From NCBI GenBank assembly GCA_020639075.1, contig JACKHI010000002.1, positions 1-64,000 on the forward strand: DNA of 64,000 nt, in the 5' to 3' direction. This document shows positions 43,573-52,925 of this stretch, piece after piece. Numbering within the stretch: position 1 is the stretch's first letter; every line of letters begins with the position of its first letter. The translations under genes and the position numbers were made by a program. This DNA is from Phycisphaerales bacterium (lineage in GTDB: Bacteria > Planctomycetota > Phycisphaerae > UBA1845 > UTPLA1). The notes under the pieces were generated by a model. It was not told the origin of the DNA, made no database searches, and worked only from the letters and a program-made list of their open reading frames with translations.

Positions 43573-44351
43573 TTTGACGCGGCCTTTCCGTTGAATCGCC
43601 AGAGACGCCGATGGGCTTCCTCGCGAAGCAGTGTGCGGCAGGCGCGGAGAATCGTCGTCGGCTGTCGTCGCTTGACACCCTTGATAACACGCGAAATCGC
43701 GGCGTAACGAACAGGCGAGCGCTGGAGCTGGAATCGGCGCGGCGCCGTCAATAGCGCGTCTCGAAGTTGAACCGCGACAGCATCAACCTGCAAAGCCGCA
43801 GATGTCTGCGCGTTGTCCGATACGGCAGGAGCGTCGATTTCAAATGTGTTCAGCGCGTTCGCCAATTCGCCGGCGACATGTGCGTCGGCGCCGACGATTG
43901 CCGGTTTGCCAAGGTCTTCTGCGAGGGATTTGGCGAATTGATTATCCTCTGACGAGCAACGGGCGTTGCCAGTCTCAACGATGTCAATCTGATCAAGCGG
44001 TATCCGATCGAGATCGTGGCCGCGGGCGGCGTGCGGCAGGACGGCGAGGCCGTGACATTCATCGCGGATGAAGCTCAGCACGGATCGAATTCTGTTGGTG
44101 CCCGGCAGTCGGTTGACGAACAGACCGACGATGTCGCCCGCGTCGGTCGAGATCTCGACAGCGGGAATCACGATGACGCCGTAGTCGCCGGCCGCCTCTT
44201 GCGCCTCGACGGATCCGCGAATGGAATCATGATCGCAGACGGCGACGGCGTGAATGTCATTGTCGCGGCAGTAACGCAGAATCGTATGCGGCGACATCAT
44301 GCTGTCGAACGATGCGTGCGTATGAACATGGAACAGCAAGTTGAGTGTCAT
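43569..44351 (-). CDS. PHP-domain metal-dependent phosphoesterase
   Basis: The 260-residue protein carries PHP motifs: FHVHTHASFDS (motif 1, three His/Asp ligands) near residue 7, VCDHDSIRGS (motif 2), AVEISTDAGDIVGLF (motif 3), PHAARG and the final IVGADAHVAGEL. The set is complete, so it should bind two or three metal ions and hydrolyse a phosphate ester. A phosphatase in a polysaccharide operon could dephosphorylate a sugar or polyisoprenoid intermediate, or act as a regulatory phosphatase. The C-terminal 60 residues are basic and not part of the core. It overlaps both neighbours by four bases. Confidence 0.85.
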   Translation of the reverse strand: MTLNLLFHVHTHASFDSMMSPHTILRYCRDNDIHAVAVCDHDSIRGSVEAQEAAGDYGVIVIPAVEISTDAGDIVGLFVNRLPGTNRIRSVLSFIRDECHGLAVLPHAARGHDLDRIPLDQIDIVETGNARCSSEDNQFAKSLAEDLGKPAIVGADAHVAGELANALNTFEIDAPAVSDNAQTSAALQVDAVAVQLRDALLTAPRRFQLQRSPVRYAAISRVIKGVKRRQPTTILRACRTLLREEAHRRLWRFNGKAASK

Positions 44352-45520
44352 CGTCGATGTGTTGCCGCCGACCTACGCCTGCGAAGCGTGGTCAAGTCGT
44401 GACGAAGCTCCCGCCACGTCGGTGCTAGGTCCGTTAAGCGAATGTTCGTCCGCACGCGCGGATTGAGACAGTCCTGGAGAACGCGCCAAGCCGCTCGGGG
44501 CCTTTCCGCCACGTGGAGCCACTCGCCGTGGCCGAACGGCCAGTGAAATCGGCGGTTCACGGCGTATTCCGATTGGGGCTCGAGGGACTCGCCCATCGCG
44601 AGACGGACGGTATCGACAGGGAAGTTCACGCCAGAAGCGATGGCAAGATCGAGCGATCCCCAGAACTTCGGATTGACCTCCATCAGCTGCAGCACGTTTG
44701 TCGATCGCTCTCGTTTGAACTCGACCATGGCGACGCCGTGCCATTTGAGGGCGTCGAGGAGTCGCCTGCCCGCTTCGAACAAATCCTGTTCGAAAACGCT
44801 TTCCGCACAACTGCTGGCCCCGCCGGCGACGGGAAATTCACGGATTCGGCGATGCATAAACCAGCGCCGCAGCATGCCTCGATCGTAAAGTGCGAAGAAT
44901 GCGCAGCCGTCGCCCTCCACGTATTCCTGCGCGATGGGGGCGAACGACTGATCGGCGTGGGCGGATCGCCAATGCGTTGCGCTGTCGCGGAATTGACGCG
45001 CGCTGTCGTACGCAATCACCGGTCCGCGATCGAGCTCGTGCCGCTTCTTGACGACGATGGGGAAGCGCGCCTCGTCGGCAGTCCGCTCGATACACGCGTC
45101 GTCGTCGAGCGTCCAGTACCTGGGAACATTGAGGCCGACCCGTTGTGCGACGGCGTTCAGTCGCGTCTTGTCCATGCAGTTTTCGATCGATGCCGCGTCA
45201 TGCAGCGCGAGCTGAGTGTGCTCGGCGATTTGATCGGCGTGGCAGGCGATGGTCCGGACGGAGCGGGCACCGATGGGAAGAAGCGCGGCATATCCGGTTC
45301 GCTGCAAATGCGCGACGAGCGTGTCGATGTCGGCCAGGGAGGAAAGTACATCAGGCCCGATCAGTCGGCGGAGATGTCGCGAGGATTCGCAACAACTGCC
45401 ATGTGGACCCACGGCGTCGACGACATAGCCCGCCTCGCTGAGCGCGCGGACGGCGGCGAGTGTGTTGCGATATCCGGCGTCAGTCAGGAGGATCGAGGAT
45501 TTACCTGCCTGGGCGATCAC
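44348..45520 (-). CDS. ATP-grasp enzyme of the polysaccharide operon
   Basis: The 390-residue protein opens with a Rossmann-like strand (ILLTDAGYRNTLAAVRALSE) and continues with ATP-grasp features: FPIVVKKRHELDRG (ATP Lys), IAQEYVEGDGCAFF, MVEFKRE and LMEVNPKFWGSLDLAIASG (metal-binding Glu and Asn). These enzymes join a carboxylate to an amine or thiol through an acyl phosphate. In a surface polysaccharide operon it could add an amino acid or similar group to a uronic acid. GTG 45520 overlaps the wzt stop by four bases. Confidence 0.85.
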   Translation of the reverse strand: MIAQAGKSSILLTDAGYRNTLAAVRALSEAGYVVDAVGPHGSCCESSRHLRRLIGPDVLSSLADIDTLVAHLQRTGYAALLPIGARSVRTIACHADQIAEHTQLALHDAASIENCMDKTRLNAVAQRVGLNVPRYWTLDDDACIERTADEARFPIVVKKRHELDRGPVIAYDSARQFRDSATHWRSAHADQSFAPIAQEYVEGDGCAFFALYDRGMLRRWFMHRRIREFPVAGGASSCAESVFEQDLFEAGRRLLDALKWHGVAMVEFKRERSTNVLQLMEVNPKFWGSLDLAIASGVNFPVDTVRLAMGESLEPQSEYAVNRRFHWPFGHGEWLHVAERPRAAWRVLQDCLNPRVRTNIRLTDLAPTWRELRHDLTTLRRRRSAATHRR

Positions 45521-46776
45521 GATGCAACGGCCCTGCCGACGTTTGCGACGTTCATTTCGTGTTGTCGCGGGTCGACGTCTTCGACGGCGACTTTGGGGGC
45601 GAGATCGGCGACGCCGCCGCTGATGGATTCACCGATGACCATGATGCGTGCGTCTTCCTGCATGGCCGCATACAGCGCCGAGTCACGATCACGCACGTGA
45701 TAGCCGATGAGGTACTCGCCCGGCGGAACGTTGAGCGCGATGCGATAGCGAACGCGGCTGCAAGTGCCCTCGACGGCGGGGGGCGTCTGATAGTGCATGC
45801 GCGTGCTGCTGGTTTCGAACATGACAAGGCGATCTTCCGTGCGAATGAGAGACAGGCCGAACGAAGGGCGTGCCATCGCGTGGTTATACCGCACGTCAAA
45901 CTCGATCGTGATCTCCTCGCCTGGTGTAAACGTCTGCTTGTCGCGGCCGGATTTGTCGACAAATCGTACAGGCGAGACGTCGACAAGGCTTCGTTTCCGC
46001 GTGGAGGGCAGCATGCTGGCGTCGATGCAGGCCTCGTGATACTGGGCGACGGCCTCAGCCGCGCCGCCGGTATATTGAATGCAACCGTCGGAGATGACCA
46101 TCGCGCGATCGCAGAAGGACGCGACGGATCTCAGATCGTGCGACACATAGACGACGGCGACGCCGCGATCGAGGAACCCGCGCATCTTGTCCATACACTT
46201 CGCGCGAAAGACGCGATCTCCGACGCTGAGGACTTCGTCGACGAGCAGGACGTCGGGCTCGACGTGGGCAGCGACCGAGAAACCGAGGCGCGCGTACATG
46301 CCGCTGGAGTAACGTTTGATGGGCGTATCCAGAAAGTCGCGGATGCCGGCGAACTCGACGATGTCTTCGAACTTGTGATCGACTTCCTTGCGGCGCATCC
46401 CCAGGATGGCCGCGTTCATGTAGATATTCTCACGGCCGGTCAGATCGGGATGGAAACCGGCGCCGACTTCGATCAGCGCGGATACGCGTCCCTCGATGGA
46501 GATCGTACCGCGATTCGGCCGGAGGATCCCGGCGAGCAGTTTCAACATCGTGCTCTTGCCGGCTCCGTTGGGTCCGATGATGCCGAAAGCCTCGCCCGGC
46601 TGAACGTCGAACGTCATCTCCTGCAGGGCCCAGAATTCGGCCGCGTCGAGGCCGCTGCTGCGGCGATGACCGCGATCGAGCCGCAGCCACGAGCCGACGG
46701 CGTCGCGCAGTGAGTTGTGTCGCTCGCCGCGCCGGAACTTCTTGAACACACCGTTGACGTTGATGCTTTTGGTCAT
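45517..46776 (-). CDS. wzt: Polysaccharide ABC exporter ATPase (Wzt-like)
   Basis: The 419-residue protein has an ABC ATPase domain (about residues 1-245) with Walker A GPNGAGKST, signature YSSGMYARL, Walker B VLLVDEVLSVGD and the switch His in YVSHDLRS. A C-terminal beta-sandwich (about 275-400; ITIEFDVRYN, LNVPPGEYLIGYHVRD) resembles the Wzt carbohydrate-binding domain that recognises the finished O-antigen terminus. Such exporters move a complete polysaccharide across the inner membrane before ligation. I start at ATG 46776; the frame is open further upstream but there it overlaps wzm. Confidence 0.92.
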   Translation of the reverse strand: MTKSINVNGVFKKFRRGERHNSLRDAVGSWLRLDRGHRRSSGLDAAEFWALQEMTFDVQPGEAFGIIGPNGAGKSTMLKLLAGILRPNRGTISIEGRVSALIEVGAGFHPDLTGRENIYMNAAILGMRRKEVDHKFEDIVEFAGIRDFLDTPIKRYSSGMYARLGFSVAAHVEPDVLLVDEVLSVGDRVFRAKCMDKMRGFLDRGVAVVYVSHDLRSVASFCDRAMVISDGCIQYTGGAAEAVAQYHEACIDASMLPSTRKRSLVDVSPVRFVDKSGRDKQTFTPGEEITIEFDVRYNHAMARPSFGLSLIRTEDRLVMFETSSTRMHYQTPPAVEGTCSRVRYRIALNVPPGEYLIGYHVRDRDSALYAAMQEDARIMVIGESISGGVADLAPKVAVEDVDPRQHEMNVANVGRAVAS

Positions 46777-46834
46777 CTGACTGTGCGAACGTCCTTTTGT
46801 TGGTTCGCGCCCCGAACTGCGCGCTCGATTCGAA

Positions 46835-47698
46835 TCAGATATTTTCCGCGAACTCGAATTCCCGTCGCCGGAACCATGTCCAGCCGATGGCCAGGGCGAG
46901 GAAAGAAACCACTGCCGCGTACAGAAACGGTCCGTCAAACGGAGCCTGGCCGTAAATCAGGCACTCCCGGTAAGCGCGGATGATCGGCGTCATCGGGTTG
47001 AGCTGTATCAGGATGCGCTTCCATGGGGCCGTGGCTTCGAGCTGGTAGACGACGCACGTGACGAACATCCACAGCTGGATGATCGAACGGAAGAGAAAGC
47101 CCACGTCGCGATAAAACAGGTTGGCCATCGAAAGCAACAGTCCGAGGCCCGCCATGAACGTAATCTGCACAAGAACGACAATCGGAATCAGGGCTATCGT
47201 CCACGACGCCTGGAAGTGCCAGCCGTTCGGATAGTAATGTAGCAGTGCGGAGAGAATGACGAGCACGACCGACGCGATGACGAAGTCCAGAAACGCGCTG
47301 ACGATTGCGGAGAGCGGGAACACTTCTCGCGGAAAGTAGATCTTCGTCACGAGCGGCCGGTTCGACACGAGAGAACCGATGGCGCTTGTCAGACCGTTCG
47401 CAAAGAACATCCAGGGAACAAGTCCGCTGAATGCGAAGAGCGAATAAGGAATCGTCTCATTGCCTGTCAGCCGCTCGCGCTCGACTTCGACGACTTCGCC
47501 GAAGACGAAGGTGAAGATCACCATCATGGCGGCAGGTGGCACGACAGCCCAGGCGGCGCCGAGAATCGAGTGCTTGTAGCGAACGCGAATGTCGCGCCAG
47601 GCGAGCATCCACATCAGTTGCCGATAGCGCACGAGTTCGCGAATTCGCTGGCCGGCGCTCGGTACCGTCAATTCCATGTGGGTCGTAAACGCCGTCAC
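46835..47698 (-). CDS. wzm: Polysaccharide ABC exporter permease (Wzm-like)
   Basis: The 287-residue permease has about six membrane helices. The N-terminal amphipathic segment LAWRDIRVRYKHSILGAAWA is characteristic of ABC-2/Wzm polysaccharide permeases, and NPMTPIIRAYRECLIYGQAP occurs near residue 250. It pairs with Wzt, encoded 58 bases downstream. The GTG start overlaps the upstream glycosyltransferase stop; an internal ATG at 47677 is possible. Confidence 0.92.
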   Translation of the reverse strand: MTAFTTHMELTVPSAGQRIRELVRYRQLMWMLAWRDIRVRYKHSILGAAWAVVPPAAMMVIFTFVFGEVVEVERERLTGNETIPYSLFAFSGLVPWMFFANGLTSAIGSLVSNRPLVTKIYFPREVFPLSAIVSAFLDFVIASVVLVILSALLHYYPNGWHFQASWTIALIPIVVLVQITFMAGLGLLLSMANLFYRDVGFLFRSIIQLWMFVTCVVYQLEATAPWKRILIQLNPMTPIIRAYRECLIYGQAPFDGPFLYAAVVSFLALAIGWTWFRRREFEFAENI

Positions 47699-48957
47699 GC
47701 GGAAATTGTCTCCTTGTGCGTTCGGGGCAGCGCCGTCGCCGTCGCGGCGATATCGTGGCTCGCCGCGCTGCGGTATTGGCGGGCGATGGATGCAACCATG
47801 TCGCTTGCGTCGAATCGCTCGATGACGGAGCGGCGCGCCTCGTCCGCGAAGCGATAGCGGAGCGGTTCGTCACATGCCAGTTCGTGCATGGCGATGGAGA
47901 GGGCTCGCGGATCGTTCGCGGGCACGAGTCGACCATTGACGCCGTCGCGAATCACGTCCGGATTGCCGCCGACGTTCGTCGCAATCGCAGGCAGGCCGCA
48001 GGCGAGAGCTTCAAGCAGCGCATTGGAGAGGCCTTCCCAGCGGGAGGGCAGCACGAACGCGTCGGCGGCCTGGTACCAGGGCCGGACGTCGTCCTGCACA
48101 CCGACGAAGCGGATGTCTCGGCCGGCGGTTGCCGATCGGGCCTGTGCGGGAATCTCGCCGCCGGAATAATCCTCGCCGACGATGATCAGCGTGGCTTCTT
48201 CCGTGAACGGCGTCGTCATGAATGCGTCGATCAGGACGTCGTGCCCTTTGACGGGCTTGATGTTCCCGACGCACAGCAGGACGAATCGATCCAGCGGCAG
48301 TTCGAGTTCGCGGCGAATCTCGTCGCGATTGCGAGCGGGCAGGTATGACGTCGTGTCGACGCCGTTGACAATGATGTCGAATGCGTCCGTCGGCAGATTG
48401 AATATCTGTGCGGCTGTCCGGGCCGCGTCGGGACCGACGGTCCAGCGGCATTTGCAGCGAAGCAGCGCTTCACGAATCAGTTTTCGGCGAATGCCGCCAA
48501 ACGTCGTGTCTGCGGATTCAAGGCCGTGGAAGCTGGCGACGACCGGGATGTCGTTCGCCCATTCGGCGGCGATGACCCCGTCGACGAGCATCGTCACGCC
48601 GCGAATGTGAAGGACGTCGACGGCGTGCGCTTCGAGGATCGTCGCGAGCTTTCGCGGCCATTCGCGATCAGGGCCGATCGTCGGATCGCCGATGACAGTC
48701 ACATTCGGGCCGAGTTCCTCGGCGCGTTTTGCGGCAATGTCATTCCAACCGCGAACGACGACGATGTGATTGAAGGCATCGAACGATAACCTGTTGACGA
48801 CGTTGATCAGCTGTTGCTCGAGTCCGCCGCGATCAAGACCGTAAACGGGATGACAGACTGTCGTGACCTGCGGCGCAGCGATCGTGGGGCGATTTTCGAT
48901 GGGGCCGACGCCAGGGGCGGCCGTCGCAATTCGATCCATCTTGCAAATCTCGGGCAT
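47695..48957 (-). CDS. Glycosyltransferase family 4
   Basis: The 420-residue GT-B enzyme opens with VCHPVYGLDRGGLEQQLINV (acceptor loop), has LLCVGNIKPVKGHDVLIDAF at the domain boundary, and ends in the EX7E region AFVLPSRWEGLSNALLEALA followed by VGGNPDVIRDGVNG. It should transfer a sugar to the growing polysaccharide at the inner face of the cytoplasmic membrane. I use ATG 48957 because GGGAG lies about seven bases upstream. It is the first gene of the exporter operon. Confidence 0.88.
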   Translation of the reverse strand: MPEICKMDRIATAAPGVGPIENRPTIAAPQVTTVCHPVYGLDRGGLEQQLINVVNRLSFDAFNHIVVVRGWNDIAAKRAEELGPNVTVIGDPTIGPDREWPRKLATILEAHAVDVLHIRGVTMLVDGVIAAEWANDIPVVASFHGLESADTTFGGIRRKLIREALLRCKCRWTVGPDAARTAAQIFNLPTDAFDIIVNGVDTTSYLPARNRDEIRRELELPLDRFVLLCVGNIKPVKGHDVLIDAFMTTPFTEEATLIIVGEDYSGGEIPAQARSATAGRDIRFVGVQDDVRPWYQAADAFVLPSRWEGLSNALLEALACGLPAIATNVGGNPDVIRDGVNGRLVPANDPRALSIAMHELACDEPLRYRFADEARRSVIERFDASDMVASIARQYRSAASHDIAATATALPRTHKETISA

Positions 48958-49158
48958 GGAAACGCTCCCGGTCAGAAGTTCAGCGCGCAGATTGTCTGCC
49001 AAGGGTTTATCGGCGTTTGGCACGTGTCGCGTGGATGGCAGGGAGCGTGGGCGCATTTTCTGCGCGTCGATGCTGTGCAGTGGACGACACTCGCGCAGAT
49101 TTCGCGCGTAGGTGGTCGATTCGTACCGGCATTTGGCGAAGTGTAAGGCCGCAGTCGG

Positions 49159-50604
49159 CTATGCGAAGACCGGCGCGTCGTCGTCGCCTTCGCTGACGAG
49201 ATGGATTAGCAGGGCGTTCGTGGCGCCGGCGTGTTCGAGGCGCGTGCCCGCGACGACGACGATCAACTCCCCGGGCTTGACCAGGTTGCGCCTGAGAAGT
49301 TCGACGTCGACATCCTTCAGCATATGAAGAATGTCGTGATGTCGCTCCATGCAGACGGGAATGACGCCGAAATACATCGCCATGCGGCGGCAGACGAGTT
49401 CTTCGGAGGAAAGCCCGATCACGGGCATGCCGAGGCGCGTCTTGCTGAGCAGGCGGGCCGTGTTTCCCGTGTCCGTCCAGACGGCGACGACTTTCGCTTC
49501 GAGTTCGCGCGCGAGCAGGCTGGCGCCGTGAGCGACGGCCGTCGTGATGCGGCGCATCGTCAAGGCGGGATCGACGCGCGACGCGCGATTTCGAAGCCGC
49601 ATCTCATCTTCCGTGAAGAGCGCCGTGCGCGAGAGCATCTCCACGCTTTCGAGCGGGTAGCTGCCGATCGACGTCTCGGCGCTGAGCATGACGCAGTCGG
49701 CCTTGTCGAGAATCGCATTCGCGACGTCGCTGACTTCGGCGCGCGTGGCCACGGGGGAATCGACCATGGATTGCAGCATCTGCGTCGCCACGATGCAGGG
49801 CTTTCCGGCGTTCTGACACTGTCGAACGATTCGCTTCTGCAGAATCGGCACGCGAGCGAGGTCCATTTCGACGCCCAGATCACCGCGGGCGACGAGGATC
49901 ACGTCCGACGCCTCGATGATCTGATCCATATGCTTGATCGCCTGCACAGTTTCAATCTTGGCCACGATGCGGCAGCGATCTTCCAGGGGCATTAGTTCGC
50001 GAAGCTCGTGGAGATCCTTCGCGCTGCGGACGAACGATAAGGCGACATAGTCGAGATCGTTTTCCAGCGCCCACGCGAGGTCCTCGCGATCCTTGTCCGT
50101 CAGGGCGGACATCGCCAGATCGCTGTCGGGCAGGTTCAGCCCTTTGCGCGTTCGAATGGTCCCGCCGATTTCGCAGACGCAGTTAAGGCGATCGGCGTGC
50201 ATCTCCTTCACGCGGAGCTGGATCATGCCGTCGTCGATCAGGACGCGATGGCCGACCTGCACTTCCTTGATGAGCTCGGGGCGATTCGTCGAGACGCGGC
50301 CGGGACCGCCGACCATGTGCTCGGCGACGATTTCCAGCAGGTCGCCGCGGGCGATGTCGAACTCGTCGTCTTCCAGCGGATCGATGCGGATCTTCGGGCC
50401 GCACAAATCGCCCATGACGGCGACGACTTCGCCTGACTGTTCGCGGGCCTTGCGGATCTGCCGATACGTGGCGGCGTGCTGTTCGAGGGTGCCGTGCGAG
50501 AAGTTCAGGCGGAAGACATCCACGCCGGCGTCCATGAGCTTGAGGATCATGTCAACGGAGTCGGTCGCCGGACCGAGCGTGGCAACGATTTTGGTCTGGA
50601 TCAC
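49159..50604 (-). CDS. pyk: Pyruvate kinase
   Basis: The 481-residue enzyme makes pyruvate and ATP from phosphoenolpyruvate. Family marks are MDAGVDVFRLNFSHGT near residue 26, the catalytic Lys region IVAKIETVQA, ILVARGDLGVEMDLARVP near residue 240, and KPCIVATQMLQSMVDSPVAT. The C-terminal allosteric domain is present, and the length is normal for type II enzymes. GTG start 50604 has AGAGGG upstream, and a promoter match precedes it. Confidence 0.96.
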   Translation of the reverse strand: MIQTKIVATLGPATDSVDMILKLMDAGVDVFRLNFSHGTLEQHAATYRQIRKAREQSGEVVAVMGDLCGPKIRIDPLEDDEFDIARGDLLEIVAEHMVGGPGRVSTNRPELIKEVQVGHRVLIDDGMIQLRVKEMHADRLNCVCEIGGTIRTRKGLNLPDSDLAMSALTDKDREDLAWALENDLDYVALSFVRSAKDLHELRELMPLEDRCRIVAKIETVQAIKHMDQIIEASDVILVARGDLGVEMDLARVPILQKRIVRQCQNAGKPCIVATQMLQSMVDSPVATRAEVSDVANAILDKADCVMLSAETSIGSYPLESVEMLSRTALFTEDEMRLRNRASRVDPALTMRRITTAVAHGASLLARELEAKVVAVWTDTGNTARLLSKTRLGMPVIGLSSEELVCRRMAMYFGVIPVCMERHHDILHMLKDVDVELLRRNLVKPGELIVVVAGTRLEHAGATNALLIHLVSEGDDDAPVFA

Positions 50605-50646
50605 GGAACGCCCTCTGTACGCGAATTCATCGGAACAGTTGGCCAG

Positions 50647-50675
50647 TTTGTAAGGGATGGCGTTGCGGGAATCAA
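50647..50675 (-). promoter_or_regulatory. Predicted pyk promoter, TTGATT-N17-TACAAA
   Basis: On the minus strand, TTGATT (50675-50670) and TACAAA (50652-50647) are separated by 17 bases, giving a leader of about 35 nt. Confidence 0.5.
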
Positions 50676-50700
50676 TCGGAAAGTGAGACGTGTGGGATTC

Positions 50701-51330
50701 CTACTCGGCTGAGCGCCAGCCCTTTCGTATTTGATAGATGCAGGCAGCTGCAAACAAGAATGGGAATATGGCGAGCATGACGAGGAGGATGCCAAGGAAA
50801 TAGGCGAGCATCAGCGAGCCCGCAACTGCGACAAACGCGTAAACGCCGAGTTTGGCTCGCTGGTAATCAAACCGCAGTGAAAATTTGCTGCGTGGCCTCG
50901 TCGCCAGGTTCCGTTGCTTTTCGTCAATGGGATCCCCGCTGGTTCCCCCGAGGCCCTCCAACGCGACAAGCGTCGCCCCAAACAGGCGGTCCTTGGGCAC
51001 GCCGGTATTGAAGATGACAATCATCCAATGCGCGGCGGCGTTCTCAAACTCCTTACACATGTGTGGTAACAGGTCGAATGATCCGTCGGTGTCGTCGTCG
51101 ATGGCATCCCTGGGAGGGGGCTGGTAGCCCGGCGGAAACTCCCAGACATCCAGTTTCTGTTCGGGGACGGCATCGAAGGCGATGCAGCCCTTCCGGTACC
51201 GATACGCCAAATCATCTGAGGGCGCGACGACGCTGACGTCGTTTCCTGTCAACTGGCGAATCCGCTCGCAGATACGTTCCAAGTCAGGAGGACGGCAAGA
51301 GAAGAAACAGATGGTAGGTACTGGCGGCAT
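50701..51330 (-). CDS. Membrane protein of unknown function
   Basis: The 209-residue protein has a soluble N-terminal part of about 150 residues, with ICFFSCRPPDLERICERIRQ at its start, and a hydrophobic C-terminal hairpin (AKLGVYAFVAVAGSLMLAYF, then LLVMLAIFPFLFAAACIY). The soluble part contains phrases such as HWMIVIFNTGVPKDRLFGAT, which I cannot assign. It sits between pyk and apgM on the same strand but no functional link can be read. It could be a tail-anchored membrane protein with a cytoplasmic sensor-like domain. Confidence 0.65.
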   Translation of the reverse strand: MPPVPTICFFSCRPPDLERICERIRQLTGNDVSVVAPSDDLAYRYRKGCIAFDAVPEQKLDVWEFPPGYQPPPRDAIDDDTDGSFDLLPHMCKEFENAAAHWMIVIFNTGVPKDRLFGATLVALEGLGGTSGDPIDEKQRNLATRPRSKFSLRFDYQRAKLGVYAFVAVAGSLMLAYFLGILLVMLAIFPFLFAAACIYQIRKGWRSAE

Positions 51331-51389
51331 CGGTCTTCGCCTGATTCTAGAGTCGTAGGTTCCGCTGTGACGACGGTTAGCCTCGGCGA

Positions 51390-52586
51390 CTATCTTCGCA
51401 GAAAATGATCCATCAACTCATGCCCGCGTTCCACCTGAAAATCGCTCTGCCGCGCAAATGCCTCGGTAAATCGCGCTTCGACGATGCCCGCCGGAATGTC
51501 CGCGCCCGCCATGCAGAAGGGCGGCGGATCCGCCGTGTGCGTTTTCGTGTTCACGGGCGTCGGATGATCGGGGGCGACGAGGATGCGCCAGCGATCGAAG
51601 GATTTCAGGGCGTCCACCAGCGGCCCAACGATGTCGGCGTCGATGCGTTCGATGGCTTCGACCTTGGCCTTCGCATCGCCCATGTGGCCGGCCTCGTCGG
51701 GGGCCTCGATGTGAACGGCGATCAAGTCGTATTCGTTCAGCGCGTCGATCGCATACCGACCCTTGGCGGCGTAGTCCGTATCGATGAAGCCGGTCGCGCC
51801 GGGCACGTCGATCAGCGGCCAGCCGATGAGGCGACCGAGACCGCGAATCAGATCGACGGCTGCGATCACGGCGCCCGACACGCCGTATCGCGGTCGAAAC
51901 CGCTGAAGAATCGGCACGACGCCCTGCCCCCACAGCCAGATGTCGCTTGCGACTGTCTTGCCGGCCTTTCTGCGGGCGACGTTCACGGGATGGTCGGCGA
52001 GAATCTCGCGGGCCTTGTCCATGATGCGTCGAAGGTCGTCGCCACCGCGGCCCTTGGGCAGGTAGTCGGCGACGGGCTCTCCTGGGATGTCGTGCGGCGG
52101 CATGCAGACGGCGTCGAGCGCCGACTGGTCCTTCGCGACGAGCAGGTTGCGATAGGAGACGCCGGTATGAAAGGTGAGCGCTTCGCCGGCGAATGCATCA
52201 TTCAACGAAGTAATGATCTGCTGAGATTCCTGCGTGTCGATGTGACCTGCCGTGAAATCGCGCATTTCACCGTCGACGACGCTGATCATGTTGCAGCGAA
52301 ACACGACGTCGTCGGGCTTCAATTCAATCTTGCGAGCGACAGCCTCGATCGGCGCCCGCCCCGTGTAGTGCTTCGTCACGTCGTAGCCGAGCAGGGACAT
52401 CGTCGCCACGTCGCTGCCGGGCGAATAGCCGCTTGGAACCGTTCGGACCGTACCGATGCGACCGGCCCGGACGAGTGCGTCGATGTTCGGCGTAATCGCG
52501 GCTTCGAGGGGGGTTTGACCGCCGAGCGCGTCGACGGGTTCGTCGGCGGCGCCGTCGGCGAGGATGATGGCGTACTTGGTTAACAC
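51390..52586 (-). CDS. apgM: Cofactor-independent phosphoglycerate mutase, archaeal (ApgM) type
   Basis: The 398-residue alkaline-phosphatase-superfamily enzyme interconverts 3- and 2-phosphoglycerate. Marks are IILADGAADEPVDALGGQTP at the N-terminus, PNIDALVRAGRIG, PSGYSPGSDVATMSLLGYD with the catalytic Ser, YTGRAPIEAVARKI, and late metal ligands in EAPDEAGHMGD, VAPDHPTPVNTKTHT and AGHMGDAKAKVEAIERID (in part). GTG 52586 has GGAG about six bases upstream. With pyk 0.8 kb away it covers two steps of lower glycolysis, but no enolase is adjacent. Confidence 0.93.
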   Translation of the reverse strand: MLTKYAIILADGAADEPVDALGGQTPLEAAITPNIDALVRAGRIGTVRTVPSGYSPGSDVATMSLLGYDVTKHYTGRAPIEAVARKIELKPDDVVFRCNMISVVDGEMRDFTAGHIDTQESQQIITSLNDAFAGEALTFHTGVSYRNLLVAKDQSALDAVCMPPHDIPGEPVADYLPKGRGGDDLRRIMDKAREILADHPVNVARRKAGKTVASDIWLWGQGVVPILQRFRPRYGVSGAVIAAVDLIRGLGRLIGWPLIDVPGATGFIDTDYAAKGRYAIDALNEYDLIAVHIEAPDEAGHMGDAKAKVEAIERIDADIVGPLVDALKSFDRWRILVAPDHPTPVNTKTHTADPPPFCMAGADIPAGIVEARFTEAFARQSDFQVERGHELMDHFLRR

Positions 52587-52828
52587 GAACGGCTCCGGCG
52601 ATTGTTCCTGATAGTCGGGTCGTTGCAGCGTCGTCGAAATTCTGCGAATCCCTGATGATATCGCAGACGAAGCCGGTCACAAAGGGCGCCGATTTCGCAT
52701 GGGCCGTGCATCGAGAACTGGCACGATCGAGTCGCGATCTGCCTGAGTCCTCGCTCCGTGAGCGCGCGACGCGTGACGCCGTCGTGCTGCAACGGTGCGT
52801 GTCGTGGATACTCAGATTGTTTCCATCC

Positions 52829-52925
52829 GGGGAGTGCGGGCGTCTCGCCCGCACGAGGCATCCGCACTTCCGATGAGACTCCAGCACGATGCACTCGTGC
52901 TGCGGGCGAGACGCCCGCACTCCCC
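52829..52925. repeat. REP-like pair of inverted hairpins
   Basis: Inverted arms at 52829-52856 and 52895-52925 match over 28 bases apart from a three-base bulge. Each is internally palindromic around GCGGGCG-TCT-CGCCCGC. The core differs from the units at 15366 and 25381 but the architecture is the same. Confidence 0.75.
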
